DNA from: Microbacterium sp. SMR1 | GTDB lineage: Bacteria > Actinomycetota > Actinomycetes > Actinomycetales > Microbacteriaceae | Reading direction: 5' to 3' | DNA: 64,000 nt | NCBI RefSeq assembly: GCF_003289625.1 | Contig: NZ_QMBN01000003.1 | Span: 526,034 to 590,033 of the forward strand | In this document: in pieces, positions 55,528 to 63,776 of the stretch | Position numbering within the stretch: the first letter of the stretch is position 1 | How the letters are laid out: the number at the start of each line of letters is the position of its first letter | Notes under the pieces: model-generated | Database searches by the model: none | Told to the model about the DNA's origin: nothing | What the model saw: only the letters and a program-made list of their open reading frames with translations | Program-made: the position numbers and the translations under genes

Positions 55528-56802
55528 TTACTGCTGCAGGCCGGGGTACAGCGGGAAGGCGTCGGCGAGCGTCGCCACGCGAGCACGCAGGGCATCGAGG
55601 TCGGCGCCGGGCTGCAGCGCGAGCGCGATGATGTCGGCGACCTCGGTGAACTCGGCGTCGCCGAAGCCGCGGGTCGCGAGAGCGGGCGTCCCGATGCGCA
55701 GGCCCGAGGTGACCATCGGCGGGCGCGGGTCGTTGGGCACCGCGTTGCGGTTGACGGTGATGTGGATCTCGTGCAGCAGGTCTTCGGCCTGCTTGCCGTC
55801 GATCGCGGCGTCGCGCAGGTCGACGAGCACGAGGTGCACGTCGGTGCCGCCCGAGCGGACGGCGATGCCGGCATCCGCCACATCCTGCTGCGTCAGACGG
55901 TCGGCGATGATCGCGGCGCCGCGCACGGTGCGCTCCTGGCGCTCCTTGAACTCCGGCGTCGCTGCGAGCTTGAACGCCGTCGCCTTCGCCGCGATGACGT
56001 GCATGAGCGGGCCGCCCTGCTGGCCCGGGAAGACGGCGGTGTTGATCTTCTTCGCCAGGTCGGCGTCGTTGGTGAGGATGATGCCCGAGCGGGGGCCGCC
56101 GATGGTCTTGTGCACCGTCGACGAGACGACGTGGGCGTGGGGCACCGGCGACGGGTGCACGCCGGCGGCGACGAGACCGGCGAAGTGCGCCATGTCGACC
56201 CAGAGGTACGCGCCGACCTCGTCCGCGATCGCACGGAAGGCGGCGAAGTCGAGCTGGCGGGGGTAGGCCGACCAGCCGGCGATGATCACCTTCGGCTTGT
56301 GCTCGAGGGCGAGGCGACGGACCTCGTCCATGTCGATCAGCGAGGTCTCGGGGTTCACGCCGTAGGCGACGATGTCGTAGAGCCGGCCCGAGAAGTTGAT
56401 CTTCATGCCGTGGGTGAGGTGGCCGCCGTGGTCGAGCGAGAGGCCGAGGAGCGTGTCACCGGGGCGCGCGATCGCGTGCAGGACGGCGGCGTTGGCCGTC
56501 GCGCCCGAGTGGGGCTGGACGTTGGCGAACTCGGCGCCGAAGAGCGACTTGGCGCGCGAGATCGCCAGCTCTTCGGCGACGTCGACCTCTTCGCAGCCGC
56601 CGTAGTAGCGGCGACCCGGGTAACCCTCGGCGTACTTGTTGGTGAGCACGGAACCCTGCGACTGCAGCACCGAGACGGGCACGAAGTTCTCGGACGCGAT
56701 CATCTCGAGGTAGCCGCGCTGGCGGTCGAGCTCGCGCTCGAGCACCTGGGCGATCTCGGGGTCGACCTCGGCGAGCGGGGCGTTGAAGTACGAATCGGTC
56801 AT
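55528..56802 (-). CDS. glyA: serine hydroxymethyltransferase
   Basis: A 424-residue PLP enzyme interconverting serine and glycine and charging THF with a methylene group. The motifs [29 protein letters not shown], the PLP lysine site [16 protein letters not shown] and [16 protein letters not shown] are present. ATG 56802 is set by CAGGAGAT; longer starts would lie inside the riboswitch. A ZTP riboswitch precedes it, so expression should rise when 10-formyl-THF is short. Confidence 0.95.
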   Translation of the reverse strand: MTDSYFNAPLAEVDPEIAQVLERELDRQRGYLEMIASENFVPVSVLQSQGSVLTNKYAEGYPGRRYYGGCEEVDVAEELAISRAKSLFGAEFANVQPHSGATANAAVLHAIARPGDTLLGLSLDHGGHLTHGMKINFSGRLYDIVAYGVNPETSLIDMDEVRRLALEHKPKVIIAGWSAYPRQLDFAAFRAIADEVGAYLWVDMAHFAGLVAAGVHPSPVPHAHVVSSTVHKTIGGPRSGIILTNDADLAKKINTAVFPGQQGGPLMHVIAAKATAFKLAATPEFKERQERTVRGAAIIADRLTQQDVADAGIAVRSGGTDVHLVLVDLRDAAIDGKQAEDLLHEIHITVNRNAVPNDPRPPMVTSGLRIGTPALATRGFGDAEFTEVADIIALALQPGADLDALRARVATLADAFPLYPGLQQ

Positions 56803-56844
56803 GACGATCTCCTGACGACGGCTTTCACGAGCAGAGAAGTTCCA

Positions 56845-56920
56845 CATCGGCCCAGGCGTGCGGTCGAATGCCGTGTCGGTCGCTCCCCGGTGGTGGCCCA
56901 CCTCAACGCCAGTCGCGACG
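56845..56920 (-). promoter_or_regulatory. ZTP riboswitch upstream of glyA
   Basis: Reading the minus strand, the conserved pieces of the pfl/ZTP aptamer occur in order: GTCGCGACTGGCG, GGGCCACCACCGGGGAGCGA, then after a variable loop CCGCACGCCTGGGC. These are the two halves that fold together to bind ZTP/ZMP. Such elements commonly control glyA, folD and purine genes. The aptamer ends about 45 nt before the glyA ATG; no terminator with a T-run is visible, so it may act on the SD. Confidence 0.88.
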
Positions 56921-56925
56921 CGTCG

Positions 56926-56931
56926 AGCATA
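56926..56931 (-). promoter_or_regulatory. -10 hexamer TATGCT of glyA
   Basis: TATGCT on the minus strand would start transcription near 56919, exactly at the first base of the ZTP aptamer. No clear -35. Confidence 0.5.
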
Positions 56932-56997
56932 ACGGATGCCGCGCTGATACGCTGGCTCGAAAGTTTGTTAGGCACCCTTACAGATAGGGGCGCGCTG

Positions 56998-58560
56998 ATG
57001 TCGCTGCCGCTGGTCCCGTTGCCCGCCTCGGTCACGCCCGCGAAGGGGGTGGCGTTCACCCTGACGGACGCCGTCTTCATAACCGGGGATGCGGATGCCG
57101 CGGGCGTCCTCCACCGGCTCGTCCTGACGCGGACCGGCCTCCACCTCACGGCGGCCCCCGGCACCGCGGAGCCCGACAGCGCCGCGGAGCCCGACAGCGC
57201 CGCGGAGCCCGACAGCGCCGCGGAGCTCGACAGCGCCGCCATCGACGTCGCCGTCGACGGGGACGGGCCGCCCGAGTCGTACCGGCTGTCGGTCGACCAC
57301 CGCCGCATCTCGATCCGGGGCGCCGACTCCGCGGGCCTCTTCTACGGCGTGCAGACTCTCGGCCAGCTGATCACCCGCTCGTCCGACGGCTGGGTGATTC
57401 CGGGGGTCGACATCGACGACGCCCCCCGCTTCGCGTATCGCGGCGTGATGCTCGATGTCGCCCGCCACTTCCACGACGTCGCGACCGTCACCGCCTACCT
57501 CGAGCGGGCGGCGAGCCTCAAGTTCAACGTCCTGCACCTGCACCTCAGCGACGACCAGGGGTGGCGGCTCGCGCTGTCCCGCCGCCCGGAGCTCACCGTC
57601 CATGCGGCGACGAGCGCGGTGGGCGGCGGTGCCGGCGGCTTCTTCACGGCCGACGACTACCGCGCGATCATCGCCCACGCCGCGGCGAACCACATGACCG
57701 TCGTGCCCGAGTTCGACATGCCCGGCCACACCCACGCCGTCGGGCTCGCCTACCCCGAGGTCGCTGCGCCACCGGCGCTGGACGGGTGGGATGTCGCGGG
57801 CGGCCCCGCTCCCGTCGCCGGCGAGGCGTACACGGGCATGGGGGTCGGCTTCTCGTCGCTGCGCATCGGCGCACCCGAGACCGATGCCTTCGTCGACGAT
57901 GTCCTGACGGAGCTGGCGGAGCTGACCCCCGGCCCCTACCTGCACTTCGGCGGTGACGAGGCGCACGGCACCCCGGCGGAGGACTTCGCGGCCTTCGTGG
58001 CCCGCACCTCGCGGGTCATCGCCGACCTCGGCAAGACGCCGATCGCCTGGCACGAGGCCGGCGCCGCCGCGGATCTCGCGCCCGGCACGATCGGCCAGTA
58101 CTGGGGCCTCGTCTCGCCGACCGACGGTGCCGACGAACGTGCGCGGGCCTTCGTCGCGCGCGGCGGCCGCGTCATCCTCTCGCCCGCCGACGCCGTGTAC
58201 CTCGACATGAAACCGACGGCCGATGCTCCCCTCGGCCTGACCTGGGCGAACGGTCCGACGAGCCTCGAACGGGCTTACTCGTGGGAGCCCGGCGAGGTCG
58301 TGTCCGGCATCTCGGAAGACGACATCCTCGGGGTCGAAGCGCCGCTGTGGACCGAGACCGTCCGCGACCTGGACGACATCGATGCACTCGCCTTCCCTCG
58401 CATCGCGGCGGCCGCTGAAGCCGCCTGGTCGGCTGCGACCGGCAGCGCAGACAACCGCACGTGGGAGTCCTTCCGCGAACGCGTCGGCGCGCTCGGACCG
58501 CTGTGGACGACCCTCGGCATCCGCTTCCCCGCTTCCCCGGAGGTCGCATGGACGGTCTGA
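56998..58560 (+). CDS. family GH20 beta-N-acetylhexosaminidase
   Basis: A 520-residue glycosidase without signal peptide, so probably cytosolic. The N-terminal GH20b domain (about 1-140) contains a fourfold AEPDSA repeat. The catalytic barrel has YRGVMLDVARHFHDVATV, HLHLSDDQGWRLAL, EFDMPGHTHAV and the catalytic Asp-Glu pair in HFGGDEAHGT. It removes terminal GlcNAc/GalNAc from chito-oligosaccharides or wall fragments. ATG 56998 has AGGGG upstream. It overlaps nagA by 13 nt, consistent with one catabolic pathway. Confidence 0.9.
   Translation: MSLPLVPLPASVTPAKGVAFTLTDAVFITGDADAAGVLHRLVLTRTGLHLTAAPGTAEPDSAAEPDSAAEPDSAAELDSAAIDVAVDGDGPPESYRLSVDHRRISIRGADSAGLFYGVQTLGQLITRSSDGWVIPGVDIDDAPRFAYRGVMLDVARHFHDVATVTAYLERAASLKFNVLHLHLSDDQGWRLALSRRPELTVHAATSAVGGGAGGFFTADDYRAIIAHAAANHMTVVPEFDMPGHTHAVGLAYPEVAAPPALDGWDVAGGPAPVAGEAYTGMGVGFSSLRIGAPETDAFVDDVLTELAELTPGPYLHFGGDEAHGTPAEDFAAFVARTSRVIADLGKTPIAWHEAGAAADLAPGTIGQYWGLVSPTDGADERARAFVARGGRVILSPADAVYLDMKPTADAPLGLTWANGPTSLERAYSWEPGEVVSGISEDDILGVEAPLWTETVRDLDDIDALAFPRIAAAAEAAWSAATGSADNRTWESFRERVGALGPLWTTLGIRFPASPEVAWTV
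57166..57237 (+). repeat. four tandem copies of an 18-bp in-frame repeat
   Basis: The unit GCGGAGCCCGACAGCGCC occurs four times without gaps; the last has one change (CCC to CTC). It encodes AEPDSA three times and AELDSA once within the hexosaminidase N-terminal domain. Confidence 0.9.
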
Positions 58561-59708
58561 ACCGCGTCATCCATTCCGTTCGGCTCGTCGACGGGGGCCG
58601 CGAGATGCCCGACTCCTGGCTCGTCGTGCGCGACGGGCGGGTCGCCGCGCAGGGCACCGGCGACGCGTGGCGCGATGCCGTCGCCGAAGAACCGGTCGAC
58701 GAGGTCGTCGATGCCACCGATGCCGCCGGCCCCGGCGCGATCCTCGCTCCCGGCTTCGTCGACATCCACGGCCACGGCGGCGGCGGCGCGGCATACGACG
58801 AGGGTGCCGAGGCGATCCGCACCGCGCGCGAGCTGCACCGGGCGCACGGCACGACGCGAGCGGTCATCTCGCTCGTCACGGCATCCGTCGACGACCTCGT
58901 CCGACGGGTCGCCGCCATCGGCGACCTCGCGGAGACGGATGCCACGGTGCTCGGCTCGCACCTCGAGGGGCCGTTCCTCGATCCCGGACACCACGGCGCC
59001 CACGATCCGGAGCTGCTCATCGGACCCGCCGCCGACGCCGTGGCGCGGCTGCTCGAGGCCGGCCGCGGCACCGTCCGCCAGGTCACGATCGCTCCGGAGC
59101 TGCCGGGCGCCCTCACCGCGATCGAGCGCATCGTCGCCGCGGGCGCGGCCGCCGCCGTCGGTCACACCGACGCCGACGCCGAGACCGCTCGACGGGCCTT
59201 CGACGCCGGCGCCACGATCCTCACCCACGCCTTCAACGCCATGCCGGGCCTCCACCACCGTCAGCCCGGTCCGATCGGCGCGGCCACCGCCGACCCACGC
59301 GTCACGCTCGAGGTCATCGCCGACGGCGTGCACCTCGCCCCCGAGGTGGTGCGGATCGCCTTCGCCGCCGCACCGGGGCGCATCGCGCTCGTCACCGACG
59401 CGATGGCGGCCGCCGGATCGGCCGACGGAGACTACGTGCTCGGGGCGCTCGCGGTGCGCGTCGAGAACACCGTGGCGCGGCTCGCAGACGGCACGATCGC
59501 CGGATCCACCCTGACGCAGGATGCCGCGCTGCGGACGGCCGTCGCCGCGGGGGTGACGCTGCCGACAGCCGTGACGGCCCTGACGGCCACTCCGGCACGC
59601 GCGATCGGGCGTCCCGACCTCGGCAGGCTCGAGATCGGGAGCCCGGCCGATGCCGTCCTGCTCGACGCCGACCTGCGCGTCCGGCGCGTCTGGACCGGGC
59701 GCGCGTGA
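58548..59708 (+). CDS. nagA: N-acetylglucosamine-6-phosphate deacetylase
   Basis: A 386-residue amidohydrolase converting GlcNAc-6-P to glucosamine-6-P. Metal and substrate motifs are FVDIHGHGGGG, SHLEGPFLDPGHHGAHD, VGHTDADAETA, THAFNAM and the catalytic Asp in LVTDAMAAAG. ATG 58548 has GGAGG 4 nt upstream and overlaps the end of the hexosaminidase gene. No nagB or GlcNAc kinase gene is adjacent in the window, although the ROK kinase encoded nearby could phosphorylate GlcNAc. Confidence 0.92.
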   Translation: MDGLNRVIHSVRLVDGGREMPDSWLVVRDGRVAAQGTGDAWRDAVAEEPVDEVVDATDAAGPGAILAPGFVDIHGHGGGGAAYDEGAEAIRTARELHRAHGTTRAVISLVTASVDDLVRRVAAIGDLAETDATVLGSHLEGPFLDPGHHGAHDPELLIGPAADAVARLLEAGRGTVRQVTIAPELPGALTAIERIVAAGAAAAVGHTDADAETARRAFDAGATILTHAFNAMPGLHHRQPGPIGAATADPRVTLEVIADGVHLAPEVVRIAFAAAPGRIALVTDAMAAAGSADGDYVLGALAVRVENTVARLADGTIAGSTLTQDAALRTAVAAGVTLPTAVTALTATPARAIGRPDLGRLEIGSPADAVLLDADLRVRRVWTGRA

Positions 59709-59756
59709 CCTGTTCGCCCGAGGTGCCTCCCGGGGCGGCGACGTGAGGCCGGCGCC

Positions 59757-59762
59757 TAGAAT
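59757..59762 (+). promoter_or_regulatory. -10 hexamer TAGAAT
   Basis: TAGAAT ends 7 nt before ATG 59770. A GGAGG also lies between them, but the predicted start is too close for it to be used as an SD from this promoter. Confidence 0.4.
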
Positions 59763-59769
59763 CGGAGGC

Positions 59770-60168
59770 ATGTCCGAACTGCCGAACGTCCGTCCCGCCA
59801 CCCCCGAGGCGCCGCAGCAGGCGGCCGGCACGCGACGGGCTCTCTCGGCGATCGACCTCCTCGCCTTCGCCTGCCAGCTCTTCGCCTTCGCCACCTTTGC
59901 GATCTGGGGCTTCGCGGCGTGGGACTTCCCCCTCAACCTGGTCTTCGGCATCGGCGCTCCGGTCGCCGCGATCCTCCTGTGGGCACTGTTCGTCTCGCCG
60001 CGTGCCGTGCTCATGGTGCACCCGTTCGTGCGCGCCCTCGTCGAGTTGTTCGTCTACGCCTCGGCCACCATCGCGTGGTGGAGCATGGACCAGGCCTGGG
60101 TCGGTCTCGTCTTCGGGGTCATCGCGGTGACCTGCGGTGTGATCGCCGGCCGCCGGCGCCTGTCATGA
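59770..60168 (+). CDS. small membrane protein, DUF2568/YrdB-like
   Basis: A 132-residue protein with about four helices after a Pro/Ala-rich cytosolic start. The segment SAIDLLAFACQLFAFATFAIWGF and the later AWWSMDQAWVGLVFGVIAV fit the YrdB-type DUF2568 family, whose function is unknown. It overlaps the following flavoprotein gene by 4 nt (ATGA). Confidence 0.75.
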   Translation: MSELPNVRPATPEAPQQAAGTRRALSAIDLLAFACQLFAFATFAIWGFAAWDFPLNLVFGIGAPVAAILLWALFVSPRAVLMVHPFVRALVELFVYASATIAWWSMDQAWVGLVFGVIAVTCGVIAGRRRLS

Positions 60169-61532
60169 CCGCTCCCGACGTCGTCGCCCGGCTCGTCGCC
60201 GAGCTCGGCGACCGCGTCGATGTCTCGGATGCCGGTCGGGCTGCCGCTCGGGCGGACAAGTCGGGCCAGGCGGCATCCGGATCGCCCCTCGCCGTCGTTC
60301 ACGCCCGCACCGTCGAGGACGTCCAGGCGACGATGCGCATCGCCTCCGCGAGCGGCACCCCGGTCGTGCCGCGGGGCGCCGGCACCGGCCTCGCGGGCGG
60401 CGCCAACACGGGCGCGGGTGAAATCGGGCTCTCGCTGCGTTCGATGGACCGCATCCTCGAGGTCCGCCCCGACGACCTCATCGCCGTCGTCGAGCCCGGC
60501 ATCCTCAACGGGCAGCTGAACGCGGCGCTCGCGGAGCACGGCCTCTGGTGGGCGCCCGATCCCGCGAGCCGCGACATCTCGACCGTCGGCGGCAACATCG
60601 CCACCGGCGCGGGCGGCCTGCTCTGCGCGAAGTACGGGGTGGTGCGAGACGCGGTCCTCGGCCTCGATCTCGTGCTGGCAGACGGTCGCCTGATGCGTCT
60701 CGGACATCGCACCGTGAAAGGCGTGACGGGCCTCGACCTGACCTCGCTCGTCATCGGGTCGGAGGGCATCCTGGGCGTCGTCGTCGCGGCGACGCTGAAG
60801 CTCCGCCGCCTCGTCCCCGGCCAGGCCCGGACGATCGCCGCGACGTTCTCCGATGTGCGCTCCGCCGCGGTCGCGGCATCGGCGGTCACGGCGGCCGGCA
60901 TCCAGCCGGCGATCATGGAGCTGATGGACGCGACCTCCCTCGCCGCCTCGCACCGCCTGCTCGGGCTTCCCGCCCCCACGCCCGGTGCCTCGCAGCTGAC
61001 GGTCCAGACCGACGGCCCGGGCGCGACGGCCGAGGCGGAGGCCGTCGTCGCGGTGCTCGCGGCCGCCGGCGGCACCGTGCGCCTCGCCGCCGATGACGCC
61101 GAGGCCCAGCAGCTGTGGACGGTGCGGCGGTCGATGCATCCCGCGATGGAGACCCTCGGAACCGCGCTCATCGAGGACGTCTCGGTGCCGCGCAGCGCCC
61201 TGCCCGCGATGTTCGACGAGATCGCCCGCATCGAGGAGCGCTTCGGTCTGACGATCCCGACCGTGTGCCACGCGGGCGACGGCAACCTGCACCCGAACTT
61301 CATCTTCGACGGCGACGAGGTCCCGGAGGTCATCTGGGAGGCGGCGGAAGACCTCTTCCAGTCGGCGCTGCGCCTCGGCGGAACGCTCACCGGCGAGCAC
61401 GGCGTCGGCGTCCTCAAGCGGCGCTGGCTCGCGGACGAGCTCGGCGACGACCAGTGGGAGCTCCAGCGGCGCATCGCGCGGGTCTTCGACCCCGCCGGCA
61501 TCCTGAACCCCGGAAAGGTGTTCGCGCCGTGA
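60165..61532 (+). CDS. FAD-linked oxidase, glycolate/D-lactate oxidase GlcD type
   Basis: A 455-residue flavoprotein of the PCMH/VAO family. The FAD-binding region has VVPRGAGTGLAGGANT, the family's glycine loop, and STVGGNIATGAGGLLCAKYGV. The C-terminal cap has VCHAGDGNLHPNF (catalytic His region) and GTLTGEHGVGVLKRRWL with the substrate-binding Glu-His. It oxidises a 2-hydroxy acid such as glycolate, D-lactate or 2-hydroxyglutarate; which one is open. It overlaps the NUDIX gene by 4 nt. Confidence 0.88.
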   Translation: MTAPDVVARLVAELGDRVDVSDAGRAAARADKSGQAASGSPLAVVHARTVEDVQATMRIASASGTPVVPRGAGTGLAGGANTGAGEIGLSLRSMDRILEVRPDDLIAVVEPGILNGQLNAALAEHGLWWAPDPASRDISTVGGNIATGAGGLLCAKYGVVRDAVLGLDLVLADGRLMRLGHRTVKGVTGLDLTSLVIGSEGILGVVVAATLKLRRLVPGQARTIAATFSDVRSAAVAASAVTAAGIQPAIMELMDATSLAASHRLLGLPAPTPGASQLTVQTDGPGATAEAEAVVAVLAAAGGTVRLAADDAEAQQLWTVRRSMHPAMETLGTALIEDVSVPRSALPAMFDEIARIEERFGLTIPTVCHAGDGNLHPNFIFDGDEVPEVIWEAAEDLFQSALRLGGTLTGEHGVGVLKRRWLADELGDDQWELQRRIARVFDPAGILNPGKVFAP

Positions 61533-61942
61533 GCGACTCCGTCCCGGCCGGGGAGGTCCACGTGAGTGCGGCGGTCGTGACCGACGGCGACGGGCGTACC
61601 CTGCTCGTCCGGAAGCGCGGCACCGAGCGGTTCATGGCGCCCGGTGGCAAGCCCGAGCCGGGCGAGTCCGCCGGCGCGGCCCTCGTCCGCGAGCTGCACG
61701 AGGAGCTCGGCGTCGTCGTGGCCGAGCCCGACCTCGTCTACCTCGGCCGGTTCGAGTCGGATGCCGCGAACGAGCCGGGCTTCCGCGTCGTCGCCGAGGC
61801 GTTCGCGATCACGCTCGACCCCGCGTCGGTCAGCGCCGCCGCCGAGATCGCGGAGGCGCGCTGGCTCACCGCTCCCGAAGCCGCGGCGTTGCCGCTCGCA
61901 CCGCTCAGCACCGAGCACCTGCTTCCGCTCGCCTGGGCCTGA
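61529..61942 (+). CDS. NUDIX hydrolase
   Basis: A 137-residue NUDIX protein. The box appears as GGKPEPGESAGAALVRELHEELGV, i.e. G-x5-E-x7-R-E-x2-E-E-x-G with all metal-binding Glu residues. It hydrolyses a nucleoside diphosphate linked to another group; many small members clean oxidised nucleotides or NADH. GTG 61529 overlaps the flavoprotein stop. Its 3' 205 bp overlap the convergent ROK reading frame. Confidence 0.85.
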   Translation: MSDSVPAGEVHVSAAVVTDGDGRTLLVRKRGTERFMAPGGKPEPGESAGAALVRELHEELGVVVAEPDLVYLGRFESDAANEPGFRVVAEAFAITLDPASVSAAAEIAEARWLTAPEAAALPLAPLSTEHLLPLAWA

Positions 61943-62814
61943 ACGGCGGCACCCAGCGCCCCCACGGGCACGTCCCGGGGCGCGAGCTCGACCCGCTCGT
62001 CCAACCGCAGCGACCGCAGGAACGGCGACGCGCCGGCGGATGCGGCGAGAGCGGCCCGCACCGGGACGAGCAGCCGATCGGAGAGCGCGGCGACGCCCCC
62101 GCCCAAGACGACCACGTCGACGTCGGTCGTGAGCACCAGCAGCCGGACCGCCGCCTCGACGCCGCGCACCACGTCCGCTCTGATGCCGTCGGCGCGCTCG
62201 TCCCCCGCATCCGCAGCATCGAAGACCGCGAGCACGGGCAGCGGCGAGGAACCGCCCCAGCGCTCGGCGACGGCTCCCCCGCCCGCGAACGCCTCGATGC
62301 ATCCGCGCTGTCCGCAGCGGCAACGGGGCCCGTTCGGGTCGATGGGGATGTGCCCGACCTCACCGGCCGCGCCGCGCCCGCCGCGGCGCGGGCCCGTCTC
62401 GTCGACGATGCCCGCGGCGATGCCGGTTCCGAGGTTCAGGAAAGCGAGCGATCCTCCCCCGGCACGGAGTGCCCGCGCACCCACCGCCGCGTACCGCACG
62501 TCGTTGTCGATCACCGGTCGAATGCCGATCCGCGCCGCGACGGCTCCCGCGAGGTCGTACCGGTCGATCCCGAGGTTCAGGGCATGCTCGACGATCCCGC
62601 CGCCGGGCCGGATCTGCCCGGGCACGCCCACGCCGACCGCGACGACCGATTCAGCCCCCGCCAGGTCGGCGACGACCGCCGCGACGCCGTCGGCGACGGC
62701 ATCGCCGCCCCATCCGGTCGGCCGACGGAGGCGGGCGATCTCGTTGCCGTCGCCATCCACGGACACGGCGAGGATCTTCGTGCCGCCCACGTCGACACCG
62801 ATGCGCAGCGTCAT
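61738..62814 (-). CDS. ROK-family sugar kinase with unusual C-terminal extension
   Basis: A 358-residue ROK protein. The phosphate-binding motif is GVDVGGTKILAVSVD, the catalytic Asp lies in VIDNDVRYAA, and the zinc motif CRCGQRGCIEAFAGG is complete with GEVGHIPID. It lacks a helix-turn-helix, so it is a kinase (glucose, GlcNAc or ManNAc) rather than a NagC-type repressor. The normal family end is near GALGAAVQA (about residue 290); the frame continues about 68 Ser/Ala-rich residues antisense to the NUDIX gene. It follows the sugar permease gene with a 4-nt overlap. Confidence 0.82.
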   Translation of the reverse strand: MTLRIGVDVGGTKILAVSVDGDGNEIARLRRPTGWGGDAVADGVAAVVADLAGAESVVAVGVGVPGQIRPGGGIVEHALNLGIDRYDLAGAVAARIGIRPVIDNDVRYAAVGARALRAGGGSLAFLNLGTGIAAGIVDETGPRRGGRGAAGEVGHIPIDPNGPRCRCGQRGCIEAFAGGGAVAERWGGSSPLPVLAVFDAADAGDERADGIRADVVRGVEAAVRLLVLTTDVDVVVLGGGVAALSDRLLVPVRAALAASAGASPFLRSLRLDERVELAPRDVPVGALGAAVQAQASGSRCSVLSGASGNAAASGAVSQRASAISAAALTDAGSSVIANASATTRKPGSFAASDSNRPR

Positions 62815-63776
62815 CCCTTCACGGCCCCCGACACGAGCCCGCCCGACATCCGCCCCTGCACGATGAGGAAGAAGATCACGACGGGGATCGACATGAGGGT
62901 GGATGCCGCCATCACGGCGCCCCAGTTGGTCGCTGCCGTCGCCGACTGGAACGACAGCAGCCACGGCGGGAGCGTCAGGTTGTAGCCCTTCATGAGCAGC
63001 AGCGCCATGGTGAACTCGTTCCACGACTGGATGAAGGCGAAGATGCCCGTGGCGACGAGTCCGGGCGCCAGCAGGGGGAACGTCACCTTCCAGAACGCCT
63101 GGGTGCGGGTGCACCCGTCGATCATGGCCGCCTCTTCGAGATCGGCCGGAACACCCGCGACGAATCCGCGCAGTGTCCAGATCGTGAACGGGATGACGGC
63201 GGCGACGTAGACGATGCCGAGGCCGACGAGGGTGTTCATCAGGCGCCAGTCGTCGATCATGCCGTAGATCGTGAACATCATCGCCTCGCCCGGGATCATC
63301 TGCACGATGAGGACGGCGACGATGAACGAGCGCCGCCCGCGGAAGCGGATGCGGGCCACGGCGATCGAGGCGAGGAAGGCCAGCACCAGCGTGATGACGA
63401 GCACGCCGACCGTCACCAGGGTCGACGAGAGGAGCCCGTGCACGAAGTCGGTCTGCCCCGGGGCCGCCTCGCGCGTCCATGCCGTGGCGTAGTTGCCGAG
63501 CGTGAAGTCGAAGGGGAGGAAGCTCGGGGTGCGGCTGATGATGCTCTCGCCGCGCGTGAACGACATGTTCAGCATCCAGTAGACGGGGAACACCGAGCAC
63601 ACGAACACGACGAGCGCGGCGAGGTTCAGTCCCGCGCGCGAGAGGATGCGGCGGCGCGGCGGTCGTCGCACGGCGAGCGAGCGCGGCCGGGGGCGCTTCG
63701 CCCGGCCCACCTCGCCGACGACCTCATCGACCCCGATCGTGCCGAGCTGGGTCGCGGGGGTGACCTGGGTGCTCAC
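62811..63776 (-). CDS. sugar ABC transporter permease (MalG type)
   Basis: A 321-residue CUT1 permease. A basic cytosolic leader of about 45 residues precedes six helices. The periplasmic first loop carries the FDFTLGNYATAWT typical of MalG relatives. The EAA loop is EEAAMIDGCTRTQAFWKVTFPLLAP, with G-x9-P spacing. GTG 63776 overlaps the upstream permease by 4 nt. With that permease and an outside-window binding protein it would import a di- or oligosaccharide, which the ROK kinase could phosphorylate. Confidence 0.9.
   Translation of the reverse strand: MSTQVTPATQLGTIGVDEVVGEVGRAKRPRPRSLAVRRPPRRRILSRAGLNLAALVVFVCSVFPVYWMLNMSFTRGESIISRTPSFLPFDFTLGNYATAWTREAAPGQTDFVHGLLSSTLVTVGVLVITLVLAFLASIAVARIRFRGRRSFIVAVLIVQMIPGEAMMFTIYGMIDDWRLMNTLVGLGIVYVAAVIPFTIWTLRGFVAGVPADLEEAAMIDGCTRTQAFWKVTFPLLAPGLVATGIFAFIQSWNEFTMALLLMKGYNLTLPPWLLSFQSATAATNWGAVMAASTLMSIPVVIFFLIVQGRMSGGLVSGAVKG

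Noticed and set aside
55129..56997. N-terminal extension of the hexosaminidase frame through glyA/folD
   Set aside because: Antisense to two conserved enzymes; the GH20 family starts near ATG 56998, which has a ribosome-binding site.
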